Source: Sinorhizobium garamanticum
GTDB taxonomy: Bacteria; Pseudomonadota; Alphaproteobacteria; Rhizobiales; Rhizobiaceae
NCBI RefSeq assembly: GCF_029892065.1
Contig: NZ_CP120374.1
Span: 1,240,001-1,304,000 of the forward strand
Reading direction: 5' to 3'
DNA length: 64,000 bases
Both the position numbers and the translations under genes were made by a program. Shown here one piece after another: positions 18,509 to 28,656 of this stretch (its first letter is position 1; each line of letters starts with the position of its first letter). Below the pieces are notes generated by a model. That model did no database searches. It saw only the letters and a program-made list of their open reading frames with translations, and was not told the origin of the DNA.

Positions 18509-20029
18509 TCACGCCGACTCAACGGAAAGCAGCACGAAGTGATAGGATCTCGGCGGGAGCGTACCGACGAGCGTGCCGGCATCGTCGACTGCGAGTGCCT
18601 TCCCCGCCTTGGGTACGATGCGGCTTTGATCGTCAACCGAGTTGCGCGCCTTGAGGTCCTCGCCCTCCAGCATCTGATGCTGAACGACCTTGGCTCGCTT
18701 GAAGCCCTGCAGATCGATCGTCAGATCGAGCGGCTCGTCGATACTGCGGTTTATGGCGAAGATCGCAAGCGACTTGCCGTCCTCCTGAAGAACCGCCGAT
18801 AGGTCGAGATAGGGAACGTCCTGCGCCACCTCGCAGTCATAGGTCGGGCTGGACGCGACAACGTTCAGCGCCGTCCCACGCCCGTATTTCGAGGCGTACT
18901 GGAGCGGATAATAGATCGATTGGCGCCAGGCCGGCCCGCCGGCCTTCGTCAGGATCGGCGCGATCACGTTGACGAGCTGCGCCATGCAGGCGATCTTCAC
19001 CCGGTCGGACCGGCGAATGAAGACGTTGAGCAGCGAGCCGACGAAGATCGCATCTTCGAGGTTATACAATTCTTCGAGAAGCGGCGGCGCCTCCGGCCAA
19101 TCCCAACTCGCGATGCGCTCGCCATCCTGCTTGCGGTCGTGGTACCAGACGTTCCACTCATCAAAGCAGATCTTCACATCGCGCTTCGAGCGCTTCTTCG
19201 CTTTGATATAGTCGATGACGCCGCCGATGGTGACAATGTAACGGTCGAGATCGATCGCCTTGGCGTAGTAGTTGAGCGTGTCCTGCTCTTCGTTTCCGAA
19301 ATATTTGTGGAGCGAGATATAATCGACGCTGTCATAGCTGGCGTCGAGGACCGTTGCCTCCCACTCCGGATAGGTCTTCATCTTGTCATTCGACGAGCCG
19401 CAGACCACCGTCTCCAGCGTCTTGTCGAAATACTTGAAGGCCTTGCTCACTTCATTGGCGAGATGGCCATACTCGGCTGCGCTCTTGTGGCCGACCTGCC
19501 ACGGCCCGTCCATCTCGTTGCCGAGGCACCAGATCCGGACATTGTGCGGATCCTTGTATCCGTGCTTGGCGCGCAGATCGCTCCAATAGGTCCCGCCGGG
19601 ATGGTTGCAATATTCAAGGAAGTTGCGGGCATCGTCCAGGCCGCGCGAGCCGAGGTTCATCGCCAGCATCATTTCTGTCCCGGCGCGCTTCGCCCAGTCG
19701 GCGAATTCATTGACGCCGACCTGATTGGTTTCGCGCGTACGCCATGCGAGATCCAGACGAACCGGGCGCTCCTCGCGCGGGCCGATGCCATCCTCCCACC
19801 GGTAGGCGGAAACGAAATTGCCGCCGGGATACCGCACGATCGGCATGTCGAGATCGCGCACCATTTCGAGGACATCACTGCGAAAGCCATCCGCATCAGC
19901 CTTCTCGTGACCGGGTTCATAGATGCCCGTGTAAACCGCCCGGCCCATGTGTTCCAGAAAGGAACCATAGACGCGCTTGTCGACAGTCGAGATCGTGTAT
20001 TCCCGGTTGAGGGTGGCTTTCGCTCGCAT
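18509..20029 (-). CDS. GH51 alpha-L-arabinofuranosidase
   Basis: A 506-residue cytoplasmic enzyme (no signal peptide) releasing terminal arabinofuranose from arabinosides. The (beta/alpha)8 domain carries the acid/base Glu at about 172 in CLGNEMDGPW and the nucleophile Glu at about 291 in CFDEWNVWYH; the C-terminal third is the usual beta-sandwich. Length matches bacterial GH51 enzymes. First gene of the minus-strand operon with the ABC importer, so imported oligosaccharides are cut inside the cell. The upstream region around 20060-20110 is AT-rich and probably holds the operon promoter. Confidence 0.94.
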   Translation of the reverse strand: MRAKATLNREYTISTVDKRVYGSFLEHMGRAVYTGIYEPGHEKADADGFRSDVLEMVRDLDMPIVRYPGGNFVSAYRWEDGIGPREERPVRLDLAWRTRETNQVGVNEFADWAKRAGTEMMLAMNLGSRGLDDARNFLEYCNHPGGTYWSDLRAKHGYKDPHNVRIWCLGNEMDGPWQVGHKSAAEYGHLANEVSKAFKYFDKTLETVVCGSSNDKMKTYPEWEATVLDASYDSVDYISLHKYFGNEEQDTLNYYAKAIDLDRYIVTIGGVIDYIKAKKRSKRDVKICFDEWNVWYHDRKQDGERIASWDWPEAPPLLEELYNLEDAIFVGSLLNVFIRRSDRVKIACMAQLVNVIAPILTKAGGPAWRQSIYYPLQYASKYGRGTALNVVASSPTYDCEVAQDVPYLDLSAVLQEDGKSLAIFAINRSIDEPLDLTIDLQGFKRAKVVQHQMLEGEDLKARNSVDDQSRIVPKAGKALAVDDAGTLVGTLPPRSYHFVLLSVESA

Positions 20030-20169
20030 GGGCTTCCTCGTTTGTTGAATTCGATTTTGCCCGAGGCTAATCTGTATGACTTTTCAAATCAACTATTTTG
20101 TTTTGTATCAAAAAATCAGATACACATCGATAACACTCTGCCTCTATCACCGCGGTAAAAACGGGGATG

Positions 20170-21486
20170 TCAGCCAATCCGCGAAGCCAGAAGCTTGTCG
20201 ATGCGCATACCGTCCATGTCGACGATCTCGAAACGCCAGCCCTCGAAATCGAAGCTCTCGCCCACATGCGGGATATGGCCGAGCATTTGCAGTGCGAAGC
20301 CGGCGATCGTGTGGAAGTCACCCTCCGGACGGTCGTGGAACCCCAGCCTTTCGAAGGCGTCGTGCGCGGCCATCATGCCCTCGATCAGCATGCTGCCATC
20401 CTCGCGCACCACGATATCCGGCTCGACGGTTTCCGTATCCGGCAGGTCGCCGGCAATCGCCTCCAACAGGTCGGTCTGGGTGACAATCCCCTCTAGGCTC
20501 CCGTATTCGTCGATGATCGCAGCGAGCCGAACGGGCGCGCTCTTGAACTTCTCCAGCACTCGGAAGACGGCCGTCGACTCGTGCAGGATCAACGGCTCCC
20601 GAATGACGCTAAGGACGTCGAGGGCTTGACGATCGAGCAACTGGTCAAGCAGGTCCTTCTTGAGCACCATCCCGAGCGGATAGTCGATGTTGCCCCTGCC
20701 GATCAGAAGCTGCTCGTGGCGAGATTCCCTGATCGTCCTCAGGATCTCCTCCTGGCTGTCGTCGGCGTCGATCCAGTCGATCTCGATCCGCGGTGTCATG
20801 ATGTCGGAAATCCTTCGGTCGCCGATGCTGAATATCCGCTCCACCAGTTCCTGCTGGGCGGCATCGAGAAGCCCAGCTTCCTGGCTTTCGGCGACAAGAA
20901 GCTTCAGCTCGGTCGGAGAATGCAGCGACGCCTCGCCTGCGCCGGGGCGCAGGCCGATCGAACGAAGCACGAGATTGCCGAGGCCGTTGAGGGCGAGGAT
21001 CGCGGGGCGCAGCAGAAAGAGAAACAGCGCGAGCGGGCGGACGACGGCAAGCGCCGTGCCCTCGCTGCGCTGCAGCGCCAGGCTCTTCGGTGCCAGTTCG
21101 CCGAGCACGATATGCAGGGCGGTGATAATGATGAACGCAACCGCGACCGCGATCGCGTGTGATCCGACCGATGCCCAGGCCGCAGGCAAGACCGTCAACA
21201 ACGGCTCGATCAGATGGGCGAGCGCGGGTTCACCGACCCATCCCAGCGCCAGGGACGATATCGTGATCCCAAGCTGGGTGGCTGCCAGGTTGGCATCGAG
21301 ATTTTCGACGGCGTGCTGCAGGGCGCTCGCGTTCATGCGTTGTTGCGCAACCAGTTCCGCCACGCGGCTGCGGCGGACCGAAACGAGCGAAAACTCGGCA
21401 GCGACAAAGAAACCGTTCGCACCGACAAGCAGAAACACCGCCAATACCCCGAGAAAATCGAGAATACTGCCATCGGAACCAGACAT
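20170..21486 (-). CDS. CNNM/CBS-domain membrane protein (TlyC/CorC-like)
   Basis: About 438 residues from the ATG at 21486, which has GGGAG upstream; a longer frame to 21663 lacks a ribosome site and is dropped. Domain order: a CNNM (DUF21) membrane domain with about four helices (1-190), a CBS pair (about 200-325; SDIMTPRIEIDWIDADDSQEE), and a C-terminal CorC/HlyC domain. Such proteins are annotated as hemolysins but mostly act in divalent cation (Mg/Co) efflux or homeostasis. It appears as a single gene. Confidence 0.9.
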   Translation of the reverse strand: MSGSDGSILDFLGVLAVFLLVGANGFFVAAEFSLVSVRRSRVAELVAQQRMNASALQHAVENLDANLAATQLGITISSLALGWVGEPALAHLIEPLLTVLPAAWASVGSHAIAVAVAFIIITALHIVLGELAPKSLALQRSEGTALAVVRPLALFLFLLRPAILALNGLGNLVLRSIGLRPGAGEASLHSPTELKLLVAESQEAGLLDAAQQELVERIFSIGDRRISDIMTPRIEIDWIDADDSQEEILRTIRESRHEQLLIGRGNIDYPLGMVLKKDLLDQLLDRQALDVLSVIREPLILHESTAVFRVLEKFKSAPVRLAAIIDEYGSLEGIVTQTDLLEAIAGDLPDTETVEPDIVVREDGSMLIEGMMAAHDAFERLGFHDRPEGDFHTIAGFALQMLGHIPHVGESFDFEGWRFEIVDMDGMRIDKLLASRIG

Positions 21487-22051
21487 GATCTCCCTTCGGG
21501 CGGGTGACGCCTCGGACTGTTGAAGCCACAACCAGCGTATCACGCACTTGCCGCCGGAGGCAGACGAGAGATATTCGCGTGGCGGCTTTGGGCGGATCCC
21601 CACCTCGGTCGTCGATTTCATCACGGGTGGACGAGCGCGCGCACCCGGGCTGCGATTGGGCAATCTCTTTCGATTTCACATCTAGGCTCAGGACCTACTA
21701 AATTCGTCCATTCTGCGTGGCGGATTTCGTGCCTGAGAAGGAGGAAAGATGCAGGAAATGCGTCGACATTTTCAAATCTTTCCGACGCGGTCAGGCGCGA
21801 AATCCGCCTCGCCCTTCGGGTTCAGGTCCATGGGCCGCCTGATCGAAAACAATGCTCGACAAGACCTTCAGGTCTTGCCTTGCGCTTGTTTTCTTCCATT
21901 CAATCCCATGGATCTGAACAGATTGGACGAATTTAGTAGGTCCTGAGCCTAGATTTGCACCCAGGAACTTTTCTAGGATACGTGGACAGAAGGCCGCTTC
22001 GCGTCTTCTCATCACCGGCGCCTGCCTCCCCTCCACTCGTGGGATTACCCG
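21487..22051. other. intergenic region carrying a MITE-like element
   Basis: This 565-base gap lies between two divergent genes. Its centre (21681-21953) is a foldback element described separately. The flanks carry the promoters of the neighbours and no supportable coding frame; the short frames inside follow the palindromes. Confidence 0.6.
21681..21953. mobile_element. MITE-like foldback element with 30-bp perfect terminal inverted repeats
   Basis: The terminal repeat starts TCTAGGCTCAGGACC at 21681 and is repeated exactly in inverse orientation up to 21953. Inside is a second inverted pair, 21719-21736 with 21791-21808 (17 of 18 matching), and a third hairpin around CAAGACCT/AGGTCTTG at 21860-21877. 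No transposase frame fits in 273 bases, so it is non-autonomous. The outer CTAG may be a target duplication, as in IS5-type YTAR targets, but being palindromic it cannot be told from the repeat. Confidence 0.8.
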
Positions 22052-22975
22052 ATGCCAAAGACATTTCTCTCGATCGGCGAATGCATGATCGAACTTTCAC
22101 AGGCCAGCGACGGCCATCTCAAGAAGGGTTTCGCGGGGGATAGCTTCAATACGGCGTGGTATGCCCGCGCCTTTCTCGGCAACGACTGGCAGGTCAGCTA
22201 CTTCACGGCACTCGGAACGGACAGGCTTTCCGACGAGATGCTCGCCTTCATGAACCGCGCCGGCATCGCCAGCGATCATGTGCGCCGCATCGAGGGGCGC
22301 AATCCCGGCATGTACATGATCCACCTGAAGGACGGCGAGCGCAGCTTCCAATACTGGCGGGAAACATCTGCGGCAAAGCTTCTGGCCGAAGACCGCGACC
22401 AACTGCGCGCGGCGATCGATGACGCCGAACTCGTCTATTTCTCCGGCATCACGCTTGCGATCCTCTCGCCCGACGATCGCGGCCGGCTGCTGGACGAGAT
22501 CCGCCGGGCGCGCGAAGCGGGAAAGACCGTCGCGTTCGATCCGAATCTGCGGCCACGGCTTTGGGAAAACAGCGAGACCATGCGTGCCGCGGTTTCAGAC
22601 GGCGCTCGCGTGGCGACGATGGTCTTCCCGAGCTTCGACGACGAGCACAGTCATTTCGGAGATGCCACCCCCGAAGCAACGGCGAAACGTTACCGCGATC
22701 TCGGTGCGGAGCTTGTCGCGGTCAAGGACGGCGCGAACGGGATTACGATCAGCAGCGCCGGACAGGTCATGCATGTTCCCGCCCATCCTGCCGACCCGGT
22801 CAGGGACACAACCAGCGCCGGCGACAGCTTCAACGGGGCCTTTCTGGCGATGCAGCTGCGGGGCGAGCCCCCTCGTGACGCGGCGGCGTTCGCCGCAAAA
22901 GTCGCTGCACGCGTTATCGAACAGCCCGGCGCCCTCATCGGATCGGACCACCTGCCGCAACCGAACGTTGCCTGA
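22052..22975 (+). CDS. kdgK: 2-dehydro-3-deoxygluconokinase-type PfkB sugar kinase
   Basis: A 307-residue PfkB-family kinase. N-terminal FLSIGECMIELSQ and FAGDSFNTAWYAR, the internal FDPNLRPRLWEN segment and the C-terminal DTTSAGDSFNGAFLAM signature (catalytic Asp) match the KdgK subgroup, which makes 2-keto-3-deoxy-6-phosphogluconate for the Entner-Doudoroff route. It stands alone between the MITE-like element and the sulfate transporter genes, so context does not add evidence for the substrate. Confidence 0.85.
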   Translation: MPKTFLSIGECMIELSQASDGHLKKGFAGDSFNTAWYARAFLGNDWQVSYFTALGTDRLSDEMLAFMNRAGIASDHVRRIEGRNPGMYMIHLKDGERSFQYWRETSAAKLLAEDRDQLRAAIDDAELVYFSGITLAILSPDDRGRLLDEIRRAREAGKTVAFDPNLRPRLWENSETMRAAVSDGARVATMVFPSFDDEHSHFGDATPEATAKRYRDLGAELVAVKDGANGITISSAGQVMHVPAHPADPVRDTTSAGDSFNGAFLAMQLRGEPPRDAAAFAAKVAARVIEQPGALIGSDHLPQPNVA

Positions 22976-23204
22976 GCCGCGATAGCCGACGGCAGAGGCG
23001 AATTCGGCGGCTCCGGATATATGGCGCCCGCCGTGAGATACCGTGCTATTTTCGCGGTCGCGCCCCACCGAATCGAGCAAAGAATTTCCGCAAATGGCGC
23101 GTCGACGACAGGACATTTCACGAAAGGGGCACAAAGCGTCATAAGTTTGCGTTGTGATAGTCGATTAAATTGATAGTTTTATCTGGCAAAGGATGGAGGG
23201 CAAT

Positions 23205-24230
23205 ATGGGCTCGAATAGACTTACCGGAATAGTAAAACTAGCGCTTGTGGTCGGCAGTCTGCAGCTTGGCTCCATTGGCCTCGCTCAAGCGGACACAACG
23301 ATCCTGAACGTGTCCTATGATCCTACTCGGGAGCTTTACAAGGAATTCAATGCGGCCTTTGCCGAAAAATGGCAGGCCGATACCGGCGAGACCGTGACGA
23401 TCCAGACCTCCCACGGCGGCTCCGGCAAGCAGGCTCGGTCGGTGATCGACGGTCTCGAGGCGGACGTCGTGACGCTGGCGCTTGAGGCCGATATCGATGC
23501 GATCGCCGCGGCGACCAGCAAGATACCGCCCGACTGGAAAACGCGCTTCGAAAACAACAGCTCACCCTACACCTCGACGATCGTCTTCCTCGTCCGCAAG
23601 GGCAACCCGAAAGGCGTCAAGGACTGGGGTGATCTCGTCAGGGAAGATATTCAGGTGATCACGCCGAACCCGAAGACCTCGGGCGGTGCGCGCTGGAACT
23701 TCCTCGCTGCCTGGGCCTGGGCACGGGCCGCCAATGGCGGCGACGATGCGAAGGCACAGGAATATGTGGCGCAGCTATTCAAACACGTGCCGGTTCTCGA
23801 CACCGGGGCGCGCGGCGCAACCACAACCTTCGTCCAGCGGGGCCTCGGCGACGTGCTGCTTGCCTGGGAAAACGAAGCCTACCTCTCGCTGGAAGAACTC
23901 GGGCCTGACAATTTCGAGATCGTGACGCCATCAATCTCGATCAAGGCCGAGCCGCCGGTGGCGCTTGTGGACGGCAATGTCGACAGCAAGGGCACGCGAA
24001 AGGTGGCGGAAGCCTATCTGAATTATCTCTACAGCGATGTCGGTCAGAAAATCGCGGCCAAGCACTATTACCGGCCCTTCAAGCCGGAGCTTGCGGACCC
24101 GCAGGATACCGCGCGCTTTGCCGATGTGAAGCTGGTCACTATTGACGAATTCGGCGGTTGGAAGGAAGCTCAGCCGAAGTTCTTCGCCGACGGCGGAATG
24201 TTCGACCAGATCTACAAGCCGGGACAATGA
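23205..24230 (+). CDS. sulfate ABC transporter substrate-binding protein
   Basis: About 341 residues from ATG 23205, chosen because GGAGGG sits at 23195-23200; the ATG at 23193 would overlap that site. Signal peptide to about AQADTT, then the sulfate/thiosulfate-binding fold (ILNVSYDPTRELY, SHGGSGKQARSVIDGLEADVVTLAL, NPKTSGGARWNFLAAW). It delivers sulfate to the CysT-CysW-CysA importer encoded next. Whether it prefers sulfate (Sbp) or thiosulfate (CysP) cannot be told. The AT-rich stretch at 23150-23190 with GATA...TATC symmetry is a possible regulatory site. Confidence 0.93.
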   Translation: MGSNRLTGIVKLALVVGSLQLGSIGLAQADTTILNVSYDPTRELYKEFNAAFAEKWQADTGETVTIQTSHGGSGKQARSVIDGLEADVVTLALEADIDAIAAATSKIPPDWKTRFENNSSPYTSTIVFLVRKGNPKGVKDWGDLVREDIQVITPNPKTSGGARWNFLAAWAWARAANGGDDAKAQEYVAQLFKHVPVLDTGARGATTTFVQRGLGDVLLAWENEAYLSLEELGPDNFEIVTPSISIKAEPPVALVDGNVDSKGTRKVAEAYLNYLYSDVGQKIAAKHYYRPFKPELADPQDTARFADVKLVTIDEFGGWKEAQPKFFADGGMFDQIYKPGQ

Positions 24231-24236
24231 TACTTC

Positions 24237-25097
24237 ATGGCCTTTCGCAGCAGCAGCACGCGATGGCAGTTTCGGCAGCCGAGCGTCATTCCGGGGTTCG
24301 GATTGGCGCTCGGCGTCACCCTGACATGGCTCACCCTCATCGTACTCATTCCGCTTTCCGGCCTCATCTGGCGCTCGAGCGGCCTCGGCTGGTCGAAGTT
24401 TTTCGCGCTCGCCTCTGACGAGCGGACGGTCAACGCTTTGACGATCAGCTTCGGCACCGCTTTCGTGGCGGCCGTCATCAATCTGGTTTTCGGCGTCGTG
24501 CTTGCCTGGGTGCTCGTTCGCTACCGATTTCCCGGAAAGCGCGTCATCGACGCCATGGTCGATCTGCCGTTTGCGCTGCCGACCGCGGTTGCCGGCATTG
24601 CGCTGACGACGCTCTATGCGCCGAACGGCTGGATCGGATCGCTTCTCGAGCCCCTCGGCATCAAGATCGCTTTCACGCCTGCCGGCATCGTCGTGGCCCT
24701 CGTCTTCGTCGGACTGCCCTTCGTCGTCAGAACGGTTCAGCCGGTCATGGAGGAAATCGATAAGGAGGTGGAGGAAGCGGCCGCAACGCTTGGCGCCAGC
24801 CGCTACCAGACGATCAGCCGCGTCCTGCTGCCGGGCCTTCTTCCGGCCGGGCTGACGGGCTTCGCGCTCGCCTTTGCGCGTGGCGTCGGTGAATACGGCT
24901 CCGTCATCTTCATCGCCGGCAACCTGCCTTATGTCTCGGAGATCGCACCGCTCTTGATCATCATTCGCCTCGAGGAGTTCAACTATCCGGCGGCCACCGC
25001 GATAGCCGCGGTCATGCTGCTCATTTCCTTCATGATGCTGCTCGTCATTAACACGATCCAGTCCTGGAGCAGACGGAGGTACGGCTATGGCGCATGA
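24237..25097 (+). CDS. cysT: sulfate ABC transporter permease CysT
   Basis: A 286-residue inner-membrane protein with about six helices. The sulfate-permease features are clear: [27 protein letters not shown] and the EAA loop [21 protein letters not shown]. Follows the binding protein after six bases and overlaps cysW by 11 bases. Forms the channel heterodimer with CysW. Confidence 0.94.
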   Translation: MAFRSSSTRWQFRQPSVIPGFGLALGVTLTWLTLIVLIPLSGLIWRSSGLGWSKFFALASDERTVNALTISFGTAFVAAVINLVFGVVLAWVLVRYRFPGKRVIDAMVDLPFALPTAVAGIALTTLYAPNGWIGSLLEPLGIKIAFTPAGIVVALVFVGLPFVVRTVQPVMEEIDKEVEEAAATLGASRYQTISRVLLPGLLPAGLTGFALAFARGVGEYGSVIFIAGNLPYVSEIAPLLIIIRLEEFNYPAATAIAAVMLLISFMMLLVINTIQSWSRRRYGYGA

Positions 25098-25974
25098 TGT
25101 CGGTTCGACGGCGATTGCAGCGCCGTCGCAGCTGGTCAGGGCGGCAACCTCGGAGACCCGGCTCGCACGCACGACCCTGATCGTGGTTGCCCTCGGTTTC
25201 GTAGCGCTGTTCCTGCTGCTGCCGCTTGCCACGGTGTTTATCGAGGCGTTCCGCAAGGGACCGGCAGAGTTCGTCTCGGCGCTGCGTGACGCGGAGACCT
25301 TTTCCGCCATTCGCCTGACGTTGCTGGTTGCCGCGATCGCCGTACCGCTCAACCTCGTCTTCGGGGTGGCGGCCGCGTGGGCGATCGCCAAGTTCGAGTT
25401 CAAGGGCAAGGCATTCCTGACGACCCTGATCGACCTGCCCTTCTCCGTGTCGCCGGTGATTTCGGGCCTTGTCTTCGTGCTGCTCTTCGGATCCAACAGC
25501 CTGCTAGGCCCTGTCCTGCAAAGCTATGGCATCCAGATCCTCTTTGCCGTGCCGGGGCTGGTGCTTGCCACCGTCTTCGTCACCTTTCCTTTCGTCGCGC
25601 GCGAGCTGATCCCGCTGATGCAGGAACAGGGCAGCAGCGACGAGGAAGCGGCATTGTCGCTCGGCGCCACCGGCTGGCAAACCTTCTGGCATGTGACGCT
25701 GCCCAACATCAAATGGGGCCTGCTTTACGGCGTGCTTCTCTGCAACGCGCGCGCCATGGGAGAGTTCGGTGCGGTCTCGGTCGTTTCCGGCCACATTCGC
25801 GGCCAGACGAACACCATGCCGTTGCAGGTGGAAATCCTCTATAATGAATACAACTTCGTCGCCGCCTTTGCGGTGGCGGCACTCCTTGCGCTCCTGGCGC
25901 TGGTAACGCTCGTCCTGAAGACGGCACTTGAACTTCGCTACAGCGACGAAATCGCTGCCAGCCGCAGGCATTGA
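25087..25974 (+). CDS. cysW: sulfate ABC transporter permease CysW
   Basis: A 295-residue permease homologous to CysT. The segments [20 protein letters not shown] and [27 protein letters not shown] (EAA loop) are diagnostic for CysW. The start lies inside the end of cysT. Fifteen bases separate it from cysA. Confidence 0.94.
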   Translation: MAHDVGSTAIAAPSQLVRAATSETRLARTTLIVVALGFVALFLLLPLATVFIEAFRKGPAEFVSALRDAETFSAIRLTLLVAAIAVPLNLVFGVAAAWAIAKFEFKGKAFLTTLIDLPFSVSPVISGLVFVLLFGSNSLLGPVLQSYGIQILFAVPGLVLATVFVTFPFVARELIPLMQEQGSSDEEAALSLGATGWQTFWHVTLPNIKWGLLYGVLLCNARAMGEFGAVSVVSGHIRGQTNTMPLQVEILYNEYNFVAAFAVAALLALLALVTLVLKTALELRYSDEIAASRRH

Positions 25975-25989
25975 AAGGTCCAGACATCC

Positions 25990-27099
25990 ATGGAAGTCCG
26001 CGTCCAGAAAATACGCAAGGAATTCGGCCGCTTCCCGGCGCTCGACGATGTCTCGCTCGACATCCGCTCCGGCGAATTGATCGCGCTCCTCGGTCCTTCC
26101 GGCTCGGGAAAGACGACGTTGCTGCGGCTCGTCGCCGGGCTCGAGAGCCCGACGGGAGGCATGATCTTCTTCGGCGACGAGGATGCATCGAAGAAGAGCG
26201 TGCAGGAACGAAACATCGGTTTCGTCTTCCAGCACTATGCCCTCTTCCGACACATGACCGTGCTCGACAACGTCGCCTTCGGGCTGAAGGTGCGGCCGGC
26301 CAACAGGCGGCCGCCAGCCGCCGAAATCCGCCGCCGGGCCCTTGATCTGCTCGATCTCGTGCAACTCTCCGGCCTCGAAAAACGCTATCCGGCCCAGCTC
26401 TCCGGCGGCCAGCGCCAGCGCGTGGCGCTCGCGCGCGCCATGGCGGTCGAGCCCAACGTGCTGCTGCTCGACGAGCCCTTCGGAGCGCTCGACGCGCAGG
26501 TGCGCAAGGAACTCAGGCGCTGGCTCAGGGAAATCCACGACCGAACCGGCCACACGACCATCTTCGTCACCCACGACCAGGAGGAAGCGCTTGAACTTGC
26601 CGACCGCGTTGTCGTGATGAGCAATGGCGCGATCGAACAAGTCGGCACCCCCGACGAAATCTATGACTATCCGGTATCGCCTTTCGTCTACGGCTTCATC
26701 GGCCAGTCCAATTGCCTCAAGGTGACGCTGTCGAGTGGCGAAATCTGGTTCGAGGACCGACCGATCGGGTTGCGCGCAGCACACGAGCCCGACGGCTCGG
26801 CGACCCTCTACTTCCGCCCACATGACATCGAACTCATCGATGGCTGCGGCGGCTGTCTGGCTGGCCTCGTGACGGGCAGCCGCCGGGTAGCCGGAACGCG
26901 CCATCTCGAACTCGATCTTGGCCGCGGGCACCCCTCCGTCGAGATTGAGCTGCCGCCAGAGCGCGCGACCGCCGCCGACCACACTCGCATCGCCTTCAGG
27001 CCGACGAAGTGGAAGCTCTTCCGCAAGGAGGAAAAGCAGCAACAAGCACCACAAGAAGTGGAGACGCGGGCACGCGAACTCGCACGCACCGGTACCTGA
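25990..27099 (+). CDS. cysA: sulfate ABC transporter ATP-binding protein CysA
   Basis: A 369-residue ATPase: Walker [10 protein letters not shown] near residue 37, signature [15 protein letters not shown], Walker [19 protein letters not shown], and a C-terminal TOBE-like domain (residues about 240-350). It ends the four-gene sulfate importer operon. The C-terminal tail [14 protein letters not shown] is charged and probably disordered. Confidence 0.94.
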   Translation: MEVRVQKIRKEFGRFPALDDVSLDIRSGELIALLGPSGSGKTTLLRLVAGLESPTGGMIFFGDEDASKKSVQERNIGFVFQHYALFRHMTVLDNVAFGLKVRPANRRPPAAEIRRRALDLLDLVQLSGLEKRYPAQLSGGQRQRVALARAMAVEPNVLLLDEPFGALDAQVRKELRRWLREIHDRTGHTTIFVTHDQEEALELADRVVVMSNGAIEQVGTPDEIYDYPVSPFVYGFIGQSNCLKVTLSSGEIWFEDRPIGLRAAHEPDGSATLYFRPHDIELIDGCGGCLAGLVTGSRRVAGTRHLELDLGRGHPSVEIELPPERATAADHTRIAFRPTKWKLFRKEEKQQQAPQEVETRARELARTGT

Positions 27100-27154
27100 A
27101 TGAGGCCGAGCATTTGTGGCTCTCGGGACCGATAGATTGAGATTATCCCTCACC

Positions 27155-27188
27155 TACAGCGCCGCGCGCATGATAAGACGCGCGGCGC
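27155..27188. repeat. palindromic mosaic repeat, possible terminator of the cys operon
   Basis: GCGCCGCGCG, ten bases, CGCGCGGCGC form a perfect 10-bp stem (27159-27188), preceded by CTACA. The same CTACAGCGCCGCGCG module occurs at 45502, and related parts at 37031 and 39692, so it belongs to a dispersed family. Lacking a T-run it may still slow transcription after cysA. Confidence 0.6.
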
Positions 27189-27219
27189 GGTAAGGAATGC
27201 TGCAGCAGGGAACCCCCTC

Positions 27220-28602
27220 ATGTCCGTAATCGAAGACCTCATCCGATCCCTCGGCGAGGCGGTACTGACTGGCGACCGGATCGCCGAACGCCATCGGAGC
27301 GACGCGAGCCTCACCGGGCGAAATCTCCCGAGCGCGGTGGTCCGCCCGGCGAGCACGGCTGAGGTCGCTACCGCGCTCAGCATCTGCAATGCGCATCGTC
27401 AAAGCGTGGTGCCGCAGGGCGGCATGACGGGGCTCGCCGGCGGCGCCAACCCCAACACCGGCGACGTCGTCATTTCGATGGAGCGGCTTTCCGGCATTGA
27501 GGAGATCGACGCGGCGGCCGCGACGATGACCGTGCTCGCGGGCACGCCGCTTGAAGTCGCACAACGCGCGGCGGAGGAAGCGGGCTTCCTGCTGCCGATC
27601 GACCTCGGCGCGCGCGGCTCGTGCCAGATCGGCGGCAACCTCGCCACCAACGCCGGCGGCATCCGCGTCATCCGCAACGGGGTCGCGCGTGACAACGTCC
27701 TCGGCATCGAGGTCGTGCTTGCCGACGGCACGGTGGTCTCTTCGCTCAACAAGATGATCAAGAACAATACCGGCTACGACCTCAGGCAATTCTTCATCGG
27801 TTCGGAAGGCACGCTCGGGATCATCACCCGCGCCGTGCTGCGCCTGCGCCCGTTGCCGGCCGGACGGCTGACGGCGCTCTGCGCGCTCGACGGCTACGCG
27901 GACGTCATCGCCCTGCTGAAGCGCGCTCAGCGGGAGCTTTCCGGTCTCTCCGCGTTCGAAGCGATGTGGGAAAGCTATTTCCGCTTCAATTGTGAGGCGG
28001 AAGGACGGCAATTCTTCGAGACTTCTCCCGTCTTCGCCGCGATCGTCGAGCAGGATGTCCACGGGCTGGACGGCGAGCGGGAGCAATTCGAAGCCTTCCT
28101 CGGACAGGTCCTCGAAGACGGATTGATCGGCGATGCGCTGATTGCCCAGTCGGAGAAGGAGGCCCAGGCCTTCTGGCGCGTGCGCGAAGGCCATGCCATG
28201 GACAGGTTGCTGCCTTCCCTCGTCAATCTCGATGTCAGCCTGCCGATCGGCGATATCGGTCGCTTTGCCGAGGAATGTGGCAGGGCGCTCTCCACGCTGT
28301 TTCCGTCGGCACATGTCTCCTTCTTCGGCCATGTCGGCGACAGCAACCTGCATATCGCCTTTTCCGTTCCGGACGCCGATCAAGAAACCGCGCATCAGGT
28401 CGATGCCGTCGTCTACCCGCTTGTCGCGGCGCATCATGGCTCCATTTCCGCCGAACACGGCATCGGCACGCTGAAGCGTGACTTCCTCGATCGCTCCCGC
28501 AGCCAGGCGGAGTTCGAGGTCATGCGCCGCATCAAAGATGCCCTCGACCCGAACGGCATCCTCAATCCCGGCAAGGTGCTCGGCGGATCTGGGTCGTGTT
28601 GA
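27220..28602 (+). CDS. FAD-binding oxidoreductase, GlcD/D-2-hydroxyacid dehydrogenase family
   Basis: A 460-residue flavoprotein. The PCMH-type FAD domain (residues about 35-215: VVRPASTAEVATALSICN, VPQGGMTGLAGGANP, GSCQIGGNLATNAGGIRVIRNG, GSEGTLGIITRAVLRLR) is followed by the FAD-oxidase C-terminal domain with SFFGHVGDSNLHIAF and SAEHGIGTLKR. It should oxidise a D-2-hydroxyacid such as D-2-hydroxyglutarate, D-lactate or glycolate; subfamily is unclear. Without GlcE/GlcF neighbours a stand-alone D-2-hydroxyglutarate/D-lactate dehydrogenase is more likely than glycolate oxidase. Confidence 0.87.
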   Translation: MSVIEDLIRSLGEAVLTGDRIAERHRSDASLTGRNLPSAVVRPASTAEVATALSICNAHRQSVVPQGGMTGLAGGANPNTGDVVISMERLSGIEEIDAAAATMTVLAGTPLEVAQRAAEEAGFLLPIDLGARGSCQIGGNLATNAGGIRVIRNGVARDNVLGIEVVLADGTVVSSLNKMIKNNTGYDLRQFFIGSEGTLGIITRAVLRLRPLPAGRLTALCALDGYADVIALLKRAQRELSGLSAFEAMWESYFRFNCEAEGRQFFETSPVFAAIVEQDVHGLDGEREQFEAFLGQVLEDGLIGDALIAQSEKEAQAFWRVREGHAMDRLLPSLVNLDVSLPIGDIGRFAEECGRALSTLFPSAHVSFFGHVGDSNLHIAFSVPDADQETAHQVDAVVYPLVAAHHGSISAEHGIGTLKRDFLDRSRSQAEFEVMRRIKDALDPNGILNPGKVLGGSGSC

Positions 28603-28656
28603 CAATAGGCGATGTGCAATATTGAGCGGCGACCATCGATAACACTAAGGTGCGGA

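Noticed and set aside
21749..21946. Small plus-strand frame inside the MITE-like element
   Set aside because: It runs through nested palindromes and the terminal repeat and has no known transposase motif, so it is not treated as a gene.
25504..27153. 549-codon minus-strand frame
   Set aside because: Antisense to cysW and cysA with no recognisable domain.
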